Positions 1-9,000 of a stretch of 63,540 nucleotides of DNA are shown here, piece after piece. Numbering within the stretch: position 1 is the stretch's first letter; the number at the start of each line of letters is the position of its first letter. The notes under the pieces were generated by a model that made no database searches, was not told the origin of the DNA, and worked only from the letters and a program-made list of their open reading frames with translations. A program made the translations under genes and the position numbers. Source of the stretch: DATMRF01 sp035566435 (lineage in GTDB: Bacteria; Verrucomicrobiota; Verrucomicrobiia; Limisphaerales; UBA8199); NCBI GenBank assembly GCA_035566435.1, contig DATMRF010000119.1, positions 1 to 63,540 of the forward strand. The letters run 5' to 3'.

Positions 1-1
1 C

Positions 2-118
2 TGGCTCGGACGCTACCGCCGATTGAATCGAGACTACGAGCGCCAAGCCCAGACCGGCGAAACCATGGTCTACTTGGCCATGATTCGACTGATGATGGCG
101 CGCCTGGCGAAAAATTGA
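2..118 (+). pseudogene. IS5-like transposase, C-terminal fragment
   Basis: An open frame enters from the left edge and ends at TGA 116-118. It encodes 38 residues beginning WLGRYRRLNRDYE and ending MMARLAKN. The RYRRL, DYE and TGETMVYLAMIRLM pattern is the usual C-terminus of IS5-family DDE transposases. The rest of the gene lies outside the window, so whether the element is intact cannot be judged. A terminal-repeat-like sequence follows directly, which fits the 3' end of an insertion sequence inserted into the next gene. Confidence 0.75.
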
Positions 119-119
119 T

Positions 120-137
120 GAGTTTTCAAACACGCTC
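120..137. repeat. Putative right terminal inverted repeat of the IS5-like element
   Basis: The 18 bases GAGTTTTCAAACACGCTC lie 2 bases after the transposase stop and resemble ends of the IS427 subgroup of IS5 elements. A TA dinucleotide at 138-139 could be the target duplication. The left end is outside the window, so the match between the two ends cannot be tested here. Confidence 0.5.
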
Positions 138-139
138 TA

Positions 140-457
140 AGTGGAAAAATCGTCCGACTTCGCATTTTCGATGACGAAGAGGGAGTTATGAACCGTTCGA
201 TTCAGGATGTTCATGGGGATGTCCTGCTCGTCAGCCAGTTCACGCTTTTCGCCAGCACAAAGAGGGGCAACCGCCCATCCTATAGCCGGTCGGCCCCGCC
301 CGAAATCGCCATTCCGCTTTACGAGAAGTTCCTCGCGAGGCTTGCGCAAGACTTGGGCAAGCCTGTTCAGACAGGGGAGTTCGGTGCGCAGATGCTCTTC
401 AGCCTCACCAACGACGGCCCGGTCACTATCATCATTGATTCGAAGAACAAGGAGTAG
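140..457 (+). pseudogene. dtd: D-aminoacyl-tRNA deacylase, 5'-truncated
   Basis: The frame from about 140 reads SGKIVRLRIFDDEEGVMN and continues through SQFTLFAS, RPSY, FGAQM and NDGPVTIIIDS. These are hallmarks of D-aminoacyl-tRNA deacylase, which hydrolyses D-amino acids from mischarged tRNA. The SQFTL catalytic segment and the NDGPVT segment that forms the Gly-cisPro pocket are both present. The family is about 145-150 residues long. Here homology starts near family residue 55, directly at the IS end, so the N-terminal third is missing. An internal ATG at 188 would give an 89-residue product, but without the first strands it is unlikely to fold. I infer disruption by the insertion sequence. 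Confidence 0.8.
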
Positions 458-459
458 GG

Positions 460-1752
460 CTACTCTTGCCCTAGACCACCCCCTGGATTCACGAGGTCAG
501 TCGTGACGATATGAATCAGCGGCAGGAAAATCGCCACCACGACGCTGCCGACAATGACGGCCAGAAACACGATCATGACTGGTTCCAGCAGTGATGTCAT
601 CGCGCTAACCGCATTCTCCACTTCGTCGTCATAGTTATCGGCGATCTTCATCAGCATCTCTGGCAGCGCACCGGTCTGCTCGCCGACATCGACCATGCCC
701 GCCACCATCCCGGGAAAAATGGGCGAGGCTTTCAAGGTCGGGGCGAGCGGTTCACCCTGTTTGACGTTCTCGTGCACGGTCGAAATCAGGTTTCCGAGGA
801 TTACATTGCCGGCGGTTTCCTTCACGATATTCAGCGCCTGCAGAATCGGAACGCCGTTGCTGACCAGCGTGCCAAGCGTCCACGCGAAGCGGGAGATTGC
901 CAACTTGCGGAACAGCGGACCCAGGACCGGCATCGACAGTTTAAACCGGTCGAAGGACCACCGCCCCCAGGTAGTATGGAGGGCCATCGCAAACACCGCC
1001 CCAGCCGCGGCCAGCGTTAGAGCGAGCAGCGTCAGGTTGTGAGTGACCACTTCGCTCACATGGAACACGAATCGCGTAAACAGAGGCAGCGGCGCGCCGT
1101 TCAGCAACCCGTCGAACACCATTTTGAACCGGGGCACGACGAATGCCATCATGATTACCAGGATGACCGCCGCCACCATCAGGACGGCGCACGGATAGAA
1201 CATCGCCGCCTTGATCTTGCCCTTAATCTTTTGAGCCTTCTCCATGAACTCCGCCATGCGCCCGAGCGTCACTTCGAGCGCTCCGCCGATTTCGCCCGCC
1301 TTGACCATGCTCGCATAAAGACGGTTAAACACTTTAGGATGCTGCGCCACTGCCTCGGCCAACGAGCTGCCGCTCTCAATGGAAAGCGAGAGGACGCCGA
1401 TAATGCGCTTAAGCGGCCGGTTTTCCTCCTGTTCTTCCAAGGTCCGTAAGCTCCGTAAGAGCGGCATTCCAGCCTCGACCAGCGTTGCGAGCTGACGCGT
1501 AAAGATGCTCAGCCGCGCCGATTTGACACGTCGGCCTCTGACCGGGAGTGGGAGCGCACGTTCTGCCTGTTGGACGGCCCGGCTGCGACGGCCGCCAGCG
1601 CGGCGGCCAGGCTTGCGAGCTTCCAGCACTTTCGTTGGGAACAAGCCCATCTCCTTGATGCGCCGAACGGCCTCGGTCTGGTCGACCACCTCCAGCATCC
1701 CACGCGTTTCGAGTCCCTGCGGATCAATCGCTACATACGAGTAGTTGGACAT
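460..1752 (-). CDS. Type II secretion/type IV pilus inner-membrane platform protein (GspF/PilC family)
   Basis: A 430-residue platform protein that in type IV pilus and type II secretion machines couples the assembly ATPase to pilin polymerisation. It has the usual two T2SSF domains (about 83-206 and 286-408) and three hydrophobic segments near 183-207, 241-258 and 390-413. The repeated motifs are visible: FTRQLATLVEAGMPL in the first copy, RFAWTLGTLVSNGVPI in the second, and GEIGGAL/GEQTGAL after each. Length is normal for the family. A GGGAG-like ribosome site precedes the ATG. No ATPase, secretin or prepilin peptidase lies next to it, so PilC and GspF cannot be told apart from context. The prepilins at 20.4-22.6 kb and 48.2 kb are plausible clients. 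Confidence 0.9.
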   Translation of the reverse strand: MSNYSYVAIDPQGLETRGMLEVVDQTEAVRRIKEMGLFPTKVLEARKPGRRAGGRRSRAVQQAERALPLPVRGRRVKSARLSIFTRQLATLVEAGMPLLRSLRTLEEQEENRPLKRIIGVLSLSIESGSSLAEAVAQHPKVFNRLYASMVKAGEIGGALEVTLGRMAEFMEKAQKIKGKIKAAMFYPCAVLMVAAVILVIMMAFVVPRFKMVFDGLLNGAPLPLFTRFVFHVSEVVTHNLTLLALTLAAAGAVFAMALHTTWGRWSFDRFKLSMPVLGPLFRKLAISRFAWTLGTLVSNGVPILQALNIVKETAGNVILGNLISTVHENVKQGEPLAPTLKASPIFPGMVAGMVDVGEQTGALPEMLMKIADNYDDEVENAVSAMTSLLEPVMIVFLAVIVGSVVVAIFLPLIHIVTTDLVNPGGGLGQE

Positions 1753-2060
1753 AAACGACTCCCTGAGTTGAGGTTGGACGAAAGCTCATCCAGAACTGCA
1801 GCCTTGGTCGAATGCTGCTCATCACATTTCTTTCGACAAACCAGCCGCACAAGCCTCACGGCACGACAATGAGATTTTGTACCGCGACCACCAGAGACAC
1901 TTATACCAATGCGCTTAGGTCGGGCTGTTTGTCCTCAGACAGCCGCGCCGTTGGCAATGCGCACCGGTAGGATAAAAGAAAACCGGTTCATCCGCGCAAT
2001 CCGCGGTTGCCCCCCGCTTGCCCCTTTGCCACTCGGCGTCATTGCGCTAACTTCCGTCCC
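1753..2060. other. Divergent intergenic region
   Basis: About 310 bases separate the platform gene from the serine hydrolase, and must hold both promoters. I see no convincing promoter, operator or RNA. Confidence 0.4.
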
Positions 2061-3122
2061 ATGCGGCAACTCCATCTGCCTTTGTTAATCTCTGCTCTCA
2101 CCCTTCTCCCCGTTCCTCCCGCCTCAGCTGACCGCGTGGACGATTACATCAACACCGAAATGGCTCGACGCCAAATCCCCGGCCTCGCCTTGACCATCAT
2201 TCAGAAAGGCCAACAAGTGAAGACCGCCGGCTACGGGCTCGCCAATCTCGAATCGAAGGCGCCGGTTAAACCCGAAACCGTGTTCGAGATCGGCTCGATT
2301 ACCAAGCAGTTCACCGCCGCTGCAATCCTGTTGCTGGCGCAGGACGGCAAGCTTTCAGTGAATGACAGAATCAGCCAACACTTGCCAGAAACGCCCGCGG
2401 CCTGGTCCAACATAACTATCCGCCACCTGCTGACGCACACCTCTGGCCTTAAGAACTATACCGGGCTCGACGGTTTCGAGCTGCGACGGCACCTGACCCA
2501 AGCCCAATTCATTAGCGCCATTGCCCCCCAGCCGATAGACTTCCAGCCCGGCGCTTCGTGGAAATACTGCAACACCGGCTTCAACCTGCTTGGCTTCATT
2601 ATCGAGAACGTCAGCGGCAAGGTTTATTGGGAGTTCATGAGCGAGCGGATCTTTCGCCCGCTTGGAATGAACGCGACGACCGATCGCCTGCCGGCGCTCA
2701 TTCTCGCCCACCGAGCTTCCGGTTACCAACAAACCAACCACGTCCTGATTAACCGCGACTGCGATCTGACCGACGTCTTCTCCGCCGGCGCGATTGTCTC
2801 AACGGTACTGGACCTCGCCAAATGGAACGCAGCCTTGGATCGCGACGACCTCCTCAACAGCCGCAGCAAGGAGCTCATGTGGACGCCCACGCGCCTCAAT
2901 GATGGAAAGCCGACGAAATACGGCTTCGGCTGGTTTATCGACACACTCGACGGCCATAAGAACATCGGCCATAGCGGCTCAACTTCCGGTTTCTCCGCCA
3001 CCATTCAGCGCTTCCCCGACGACAACCTCGCCATCATCATCCTGACCAACACAGACGAGCAAATCGCCACCACGCTGGCAAAGGAAATCGCAACCTTCGA
3101 TCTCGAGCCAACCGGAAAGTAA
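2061..3122 (+). CDS. Secreted serine hydrolase, beta-lactamase/penicillin-binding-protein fold
   Basis: A 353-residue class C beta-lactamase-family (peptidase S12-like) protein. The S-x-x-K catalytic pair is S79-I-T-K82, the Y-x-N motif is Y169-C-N171, and an HSG triad motif sits in GHSGSTSGF near the C-terminus. The first 22 residues (MRQLHLPLLISALTLLP...ASA) form a signal peptide, so I start at the ATG at 2061. The frame is open 18 codons further upstream, but that part is basic and not hydrophobic. Relatives include D-aminopeptidases, esterases and PBP4*-like carboxypeptidases. The substrate cannot be read from sequence. A periplasmic location is inferred. Confidence 0.85.
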   Translation: MRQLHLPLLISALTLLPVPPASADRVDDYINTEMARRQIPGLALTIIQKGQQVKTAGYGLANLESKAPVKPETVFEIGSITKQFTAAAILLLAQDGKLSVNDRISQHLPETPAAWSNITIRHLLTHTSGLKNYTGLDGFELRRHLTQAQFISAIAPQPIDFQPGASWKYCNTGFNLLGFIIENVSGKVYWEFMSERIFRPLGMNATTDRLPALILAHRASGYQQTNHVLINRDCDLTDVFSAGAIVSTVLDLAKWNAALDRDDLLNSRSKELMWTPTRLNDGKPTKYGFGWFIDTLDGHKNIGHSGSTSGFSATIQRFPDDNLAIIILTNTDEQIATTLAKEIATFDLEPTGK

Positions 3123-3144
3123 AGACCCCGGAAACCCTACACCT

Positions 3145-3990
3145 ATGCCAGCGCGACAACTTCATCTCTTCCCGCACATTAGACCGCTGCTCGAGCGCTT
3201 CGGGCCGGAGTTCTTCCGGGCCGTTCCACGCGCTCCCGGCATTTACATCATGACCGGGCAAAACCAGCGCGTCCTCTACATCGGCCAGTCAAAAAACCTC
3301 CGCGCTCGCCTGGGGAGTTACAAAAATGCGCAACCGGACCGCGCCCCGCGAAAAACCATCCGCCTCATCCACCAGGTGGATAGCATCGTTTGGGAACTTT
3401 GTGAGAGCCCAGGGGCGGCGCGCCTGCGGGAGAACGAACTACTGCGGCTCCACCGGCCGAGATTCAACCGCGCAAACGTTTATCCGCGCGCCTACTCCTT
3501 CCTCTGGTTAAGGCACGACCCCACTGGAACCGAACTGGGGCGAACCCGGACCGTTGAACCCGGAGCACAACTGTTTGGCGCCTTCAAAAGCGGTGCCATC
3601 GCCGGCTATGGTGCACTCCTTCGTCTTCTCTGGGCCACGGCGCACCAGCCGACTTCCCCGCATGATTTTCCATCTGGGCTTCTGAGCCCCAAGCCGTCGC
3701 GCAGTTTTCGTTTCGGGCCTCCCCTGCCCTCCCACCTGCTGCACTCCTTGGTACGGTTCCTCGAGGGGAGCTCGGATGAGTTGCTGCAGGCTTGCGGCAA
3801 CGCCGTCCCAAAACCGCAAACGATTTGCGCATTTCAACACGCCCTGCATCAATCCGACCTTGAAACGCTCACGCATTTTTACCGTTTCGGCCCGAAACGA
3901 AACCACGAACTCAAAACCCAACACCACCTCCCCAGCCCTTTAATCCCTCAGGAACATCTGGACGACCTGCTCGCGCCTTTGCTTCCTTAA
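3145..3990 (+). CDS. GIY-YIG domain protein
   Basis: A 281-residue protein beginning 22 bases after the serine hydrolase stop. Residues about 22-115 form a GIY-YIG domain: GIYIM, then YIGQSKNLRARLGSY, then a conserved glutamate in RENELLRLHRPRFN. This resembles the N-terminal nuclease domain of UvrC. The rest of UvrC (UVR, RNase H-like and HhH domains) is absent. The C-terminal 160 residues are unfamiliar, rich in His, Pro and Leu, and without a motif I can name. It may be a stand-alone structure-specific nuclease, but no substrate is shown. Confidence 0.8.
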   Translation: MPARQLHLFPHIRPLLERFGPEFFRAVPRAPGIYIMTGQNQRVLYIGQSKNLRARLGSYKNAQPDRAPRKTIRLIHQVDSIVWELCESPGAARLRENELLRLHRPRFNRANVYPRAYSFLWLRHDPTGTELGRTRTVEPGAQLFGAFKSGAIAGYGALLRLLWATAHQPTSPHDFPSGLLSPKPSRSFRFGPPLPSHLLHSLVRFLEGSSDELLQACGNAVPKPQTICAFQHALHQSDLETLTHFYRFGPKRNHELKTQHHLPSPLIPQEHLDDLLAPLLP

Positions 3991-4021
3991 GCCGCGCGCC
4001 CCGCATCCTCTTCTCACCCAC

Positions 4022-4092
4022 GGTAACCTATGGTCACCCACGGTAACCGTACGGTAACCCATGGTAACCGATAGTAACCGATGGTAACCGAT
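4022..4092. repeat. Phased GGTNACC array 1
   Basis: Seven units match GGTAACC or a close variant (one GGTCACC, one AGTAACC). They start at 4022, 4032, 4042, 4053, 4063, 4073 and 4083, a spacing of 10, 10, 11, 10, 10 and 10. The array fills the gap between two convergent genes. A related array in the opposite sense lies at 14.9-15.0 kb. The units are too short and unspaced to be CRISPR. Confidence 0.85.
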
Positions 4093-4143
4093 CCACCTCG
4101 CCACGTCCTGCGGTAACGTGCCGTAGGCTATGGAAGCCTCCCG

Positions 4144-5742
4144 TCACGTCCCGCCCGAGCCAACCCTTCCTTCCAGCACCGGCCGCTTTTCCTTATGCGA
4201 GGCTGACATCCGCGTGATGCTGTTCAAAAACTCCACGCGCACCTTGTCACCATCAAAACGGCACGTGACGGTGTCGTGGTGCGGTGTTTCGTAAAAATGC
4301 CACGTCATCTCAAACGTGGTCTCGTCTTTCCATGTGCCGCTGGCAGCAACTTTAGAGACCGGTCCCAACTCGCCCACGGTCAAATGCGGCGGCGTGCCAG
4401 GCATGCTGGTCTGGCCGTCAATCCACTTCTCCACCCCGCAAGTTATCGGATATTCGCGTTTGTTGTCCTTGAGCTTGAACACGCACGAACCACCTTTGAA
4501 ATCAAACGACACACTCTGAACGCCCGCGTCGTTGGGTTCGACCTGGAACTTTTTCGACGAAATCCTTGTCGCCACCGGAGAGGTTGGCTGCGCTTTCGGA
4601 GGCCAGAGCGCCAGGCTGGATAGCTTCTGTTCAAGGGCCGCCTCGGCCCGATGGTCTGCAGGAAGTGGCTGGTCTTTCATTGCGGGCAAGAGGTGTTCCC
4701 AAACCAAGTCCAACTCACCCTGCATGCTGGGGCTCTCGCTGGTGATCACGACAACTGCATCCTGGTCGGGCACCACAACCGTGAACTGGCCGAACGCGCC
4801 ATCGCCGCGGAAGGCGTTGTTCCGGCAGCGCCAGAACTGGTAGCAATAGCCCTGGTGCCAGTCGCTGTCCCGTTTCGCGCGCTCAAGGTCCGCCGACGGC
4901 TGCTGAATCTTGAACGTGGTCGCTTCCTCAACCCAGGCCGCCGGGAGCAACCGCTTCCCCTTCCAATCCCCATTTTGCAAATAGAGTTGCCCAAACTTCG
5001 CGAGCCCTTCGGTCTGGATAGCCAGCCCCCACCCGCCGGTGTTGATACCGCGGGGACACGTCTCCCACGTCAACCCCTCAATTTCCAGCGGCTCAAACAA
5101 TCTGGGTCGCAAGTAATCGATTACCTTCTTTCCTGAGACCTTCTGGACGATGGCCGAGAGCATGTACGTCGCTCCGCTGTTATACAGAAATTGAGTCCCC
5201 GGAGGATTCTGGATCGGCAATGCCAGGAACGCCTTCACCCAATCCTCTTCTTTGGTGATGGACCCGGTAGAGTCCTGGGCGTGCCCGACGGACATCGTCA
5301 GGAGGTGCTTCACCTGCAAAGCCCCCAGGTTTTCACTCATCTTGTCGGGCAGCTTGTCCGGGAAAAACGACGTCACCAGGTTCGTTACTTTGAGCTTCCC
5401 TTCGCTAACGGCGAATCCCACCGCCGTCGAGGTGAAACTCTTGCTTAGCGAATACAGCATGTGGTTCAGCCGCGCCTCATAGGGCGACCACCAGCCTTCC
5501 GCGATGACGTGCCCGTGGCGCAGCATCATGAAGCTGTGAAACTCGTGTTGGCTTCCGGCGACGGCCGCCAGGAACGCCAGGATTCCACCGCTCGACACGC
5601 CTTGAGCCTCGGGGCTGGACCGGGGAAGTTTCGTGCCGGCAGGGACGGACGCCGCCAGGCAGTCGCGCCAGGGCCTGACCAAGCTAAGCCCCGCCGCGCC
5701 TAGGGCTGCTTGTTTGAGGAAGGTTCTGCGTTGCGATTTCAT
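4144..5742 (-). CDS. Tat-exported serine hydrolase (beta-lactamase family) with C-terminal extension
   Basis: A 532-residue protein starting MKSQRRTFLKQAALGAA, a twin-arginine signal. The catalytic S-x-x-K is S98-L-S-K101 in LYSLSKSF, and a Tyr-Asn-Ser motif sits at 187-189 (LYNSGATY). The hydrolase domain runs to about residue 345. The remaining 190 residues look like a beta-rich accessory domain of the kind attached to this family. It is not closely related to the hydrolase at 2.1-3.1 kb. It faces metH across a shared upstream region. Substrate unknown. Periplasmic action is inferred from the Tat signal. Confidence 0.85.
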   Translation of the reverse strand: MKSQRRTFLKQAALGAAGLSLVRPWRDCLAASVPAGTKLPRSSPEAQGVSSGGILAFLAAVAGSQHEFHSFMMLRHGHVIAEGWWSPYEARLNHMLYSLSKSFTSTAVGFAVSEGKLKVTNLVTSFFPDKLPDKMSENLGALQVKHLLTMSVGHAQDSTGSITKEEDWVKAFLALPIQNPPGTQFLYNSGATYMLSAIVQKVSGKKVIDYLRPRLFEPLEIEGLTWETCPRGINTGGWGLAIQTEGLAKFGQLYLQNGDWKGKRLLPAAWVEEATTFKIQQPSADLERAKRDSDWHQGYCYQFWRCRNNAFRGDGAFGQFTVVVPDQDAVVVITSESPSMQGELDLVWEHLLPAMKDQPLPADHRAEAALEQKLSSLALWPPKAQPTSPVATRISSKKFQVEPNDAGVQSVSFDFKGGSCVFKLKDNKREYPITCGVEKWIDGQTSMPGTPPHLTVGELGPVSKVAASGTWKDETTFEMTWHFYETPHHDTVTCRFDGDKVRVEFLNSITRMSASHKEKRPVLEGRVGSGGT

Positions 5743-5944
5743 AGTTCATCGGCGGCCAACAGGGCACAAAAAGCTCACAAGGTGACGGGCTCTTTCGATT
5801 TCTTTGCGTTCTCTGCGCCCTTTTCTGGCTGATTCTGGAACCGAGGCTAGCGCGCAAATTCCGCCCGTCAAGGCCCGGGTCGGGGCTCTGGGGTTTCAGA
5901 CCATCGGGACGATGGCGGGCTCAGGCCGGGCTGTAAAACCACAT

Positions 5945-5974
5945 ATCAACGCATCAAGATACGTTGATTTTTTT
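5945..5974. promoter_or_regulatory. Near-perfect 24-bp palindrome plus T-run upstream of metH
   Basis: ATCAACG-N10-CGTTGAT at 5945-5968, with the inner ATC/GAT also symmetric, followed by seven T residues to 5974. It could be an operator for a dimeric repressor. The ArsR-type S-adenosylhomocysteine sensor SahR is a candidate from its known role at methionine-cycle genes. It could also act as an intrinsic terminator or attenuator hairpin. It ends 91 bases before the metH start. Confidence 0.5.
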
Positions 5975-6014
5975 CTTGCAACCCGCTCCCTTGCCAGTTA
6001 GCTTCCCTCCCATA

Positions 6015-6053
6015 GCCTCCTGGCAGGCGGGTGACGGCCCGCCGCCCTGAGGC
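6015..6053 (+). promoter_or_regulatory. Leader hairpin that could mask the metH ribosome site
   Basis: GGCGGG (6026-6031) pairs with CCCGCC (6038-6043). Outside it, GCCTC (6015-6019) can pair with GAGGC (6049-6053), which contains the only Shine-Dalgarno-like GAGG before the ATG at 6060. Translational control is inferred from the pairing only. Confidence 0.35.
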
Positions 6054-6059
6054 GTAAAC

Positions 6060-9000
6060 ATGACATCTGAACGGAACAGCAAGTTGAACCGGGCGCAGGC
6101 ACTCGAACGCCTCGTGCGCGAGCGCATCGTCATTCTCGACGGCGCGATGGGCACAATGATCCAGGCGCATCACCTGGACGAGGCGGCCTTCCGCGGGGAA
6201 CGGTTCAAGACCTGGCACAAGGATCTCAAGGGTCTGAACGATTTGCTCAACCTCACCTGCCCGGCGGTTATCGAGGAAATTCACCGGCAATATCTTGAGG
6301 CCGGCGCGGACATCATCGAAACCAACACCTTCAACTCCCAGGCGCTTTCGCTGGCGGATTACGGGATGGAATCCCTGGGATACGAGTTTTCGAAAGCGGG
6401 GGCCGAGTGCGCCCGCCGCGCCGCACACCAGGTGATGGCCGATCAGCCCAGCCGGCTCTGCCTGGTAGCCGGCGCGCTGGGACCGAGCACCAAAACCTCC
6501 TCGATCTCGACGGACGTAAACAACGCCGCTGCGCGCGGCGCGACATTCGACGAGGTAGCGGCGGCATACTACGACCAGGCGCGCGGACTCCTGGACGGTG
6601 GGGCGGATCTCCTCATCGTGGAGACCATTTTCGATACGCTCAATGCTAAGGCAGCCTTCTTCGCCATCCTGAAGCTCTTCGAGGAACGCGGCATCAGCCC
6701 CTACCCTTTCGGCGGCAGCGTGAAGCCCGGCCAACCGGTGGTTCCGCTGATGGCCTCCGTCACCTTTATCCAAGCGGGAAGCAACCGAGGGGTTACTGGC
6801 CAAACCATCGAGGCCTTCTGGAATTCCATCTCCCACGTCCCCCTGCTTTCGGTGGGAATCAACTGCTCGCTCGGCCCTAAAGAATTGCGGCCGATGGTGG
6901 AGGAGTTTTCCGGCATTGCGCCGCTTTATTTTAGCGCTTACCCGAATGCCGGCTTGCCCAATCCCCTCCTGCCCACCGGCTTTCCTGAAACTCCCGAAAC
7001 CCTGGCGCCTCAGCTTGCAGAATGGGCACAGAACGGCTGGCTGAACTTCGTCGGCGGTTGCTGCGGCACCACCCCGGCGCACATCAAAGCCATTGCCGAG
7101 GCCGTTCGAGGCTTGTCCCCGCGCGTGCCGCCCAAAGTCGCGCCTTACACTCGCCTTAGCGGCCTGGAGCCGTTAACCCTTCGGCCTGACACGAATTTCG
7201 TCAACGTCGGGGAGCGCACCAATGTCACTGGCTCGCCCAAATTCTCGAAACTTATCCTGGCAGGCGATTACGAGGCCGCGCTGGCCATCGCCCGGCAACA
7301 GGTCGAGAACGGCGCACAGATTATCGACGTTAACCTGGACGAGGCGATGCTCGACTCGGAGAAGGCCATGACGACGTTCCTGAACCTCGTGGCATCAGAG
7401 CCGGACATCTCCCGTGTTCCCGTCATGATCGACAGCTCGAAATGGTCGGTGATCGAAGCCGGGCTGAAGTGCGTGCAGGGGAAAGGCGTCGTCAACTCCA
7501 TCAGCATGAAAGAAGGCGAGGAGAGATTCAAACACCAGGCCAGACTGGTCCGGCGTTACGGGGCCGCCGTGGTGGTGATGGCATTCGACGAGCGCGGCCA
7601 GGCGGACAGCTTCGAGCGGCGGATCGAGGTGTGCGAACGCTCTTATCGCATCTTGACCCAGGAGGTGGGTTTCCCTGCGCAAGATATCATTTTTGACCCG
7701 AACGTGCTGACGGTGGCCACCGGCATCGAGGAGCACAACAATTACGCCGTCGATTTCATCCGGGCGACGCGGTGGATCAAGCAAAACCTTCCACTCGCGC
7801 GAGTCAGCGGTGGGATCAGCAATGTTTCTTTCTCCTTCCGGGGCAACAACGCCGTGCGCGAGGCGATGCATTCGGCCTTCCTTTACCACGCGATTAAAGC
7901 CGGGCTGGATTTGGGAATCGTCAACGCCGGGATGCTGGGCGTCTATGAGGAGCTTGCCAAAGACCTGTTAGCGCTGGTGGAGGATGTGCTGCTCAATCGC
8001 CGGCCGGATGCGACCGAACGGCTGGTGAAGTTCGCCGACTCGGTCAAGCAGCAGGGCAAAACCGAAACCGTGGAGGACGAATGGCGAAAGGGCACGGTCG
8101 AGGAGCGGCTTAGCCATGCCCTGGTGAAAGGCATCGTAGATTATATCGATCAGGATACCGAGGAGGCGCGGCAGAAATATAGCCGCCCCCTGTCAGTCAT
8201 CGAAGGCCCGCTAATGGCCGGGATGAACGTGGTTGGAGACTTGTTTGGCTCGGGCAAGATGTTTTTGCCCCAAGTGGTGAAGAGCGCGCGGGTGATGAAG
8301 AAAGCAGTCGCCCATTTGCTGCCCTTCATGGAAGCGGAGAAGCAAGCTTCGGGAAATCACCGGGCCCAGGGCCGCATCGTCATGGCCACCGTCAAAGGCG
8401 ACGTGCATGATATCGGCAAGAACATCGTTGGCGTCGTGCTGGGCTGCAACAATTATGAGGTCATCGACCTCGGCGTGATGGTGCCGGCGGAAAAGATCCT
8501 CGAGACCGCCAGGGAAAGAGACGCTGACATCATCGGGCTGAGCGGCTTGATCACTCCATCGCTCGACGAAATGGTCCATGTCGCGAAGGAGATGGAGCGC
8601 CAGAACTTTACGGTCCCGCTGCTGATTGGCGGCGCGACCACCAGCAAAGCACACACCGCGGTTAAGATCGCCCCGGGTTATACCAAGCCGGTTGTTCACG
8701 TGTTGGACGCCTCCCGCGCAGTGGGCATCGTTGGCAAACTGGTCAGCACGGAGCATAAAGCTGGCTTCGTACAGACCTTGCGCGCCGAGTATGACAAAGT
8801 ACGCGCGCAACATGCCGAGCAGAAAACCAAACCGCTGCTTTCGCTCCCGGAAGCGCGACGGCGCCGCACTGCTATTGACTGGACTGCGGCCGACCTCCCG
8901 AAGCCGGAGTTTACTGGCGTTCGCGTCGTGTCGTCCGAAAGCCAGTCGCGGATCACCAATCACGACTCACCAATCACCCTTTCCGAGCTGATCCCCTTCA

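Larger units (their letters stand above)
5743..6059. other. Divergent region between serine hydrolase and metH
   Basis: 317 bases. It contains the 24-bp palindrome and the hairpin listed separately. I looked for a cobalamin riboswitch and saw no convincing B12 box. Confidence 0.5.

Noticed and set aside
4022..4092. Possible CRISPR array
   Set aside because: Units are 10-11 bases with no spacers, and no cas genes are present.
5743..6059. Cobalamin or SAM riboswitch before metH
   Set aside because: No B12 box or SAM-riboswitch core could be recognised. Only the palindrome and hairpin are reported.
5946..7082. 378-codon minus-strand open frame over the start of metH
   Set aside because: Shadow of metH; Arg/Gly-rich with no recognisable domain.
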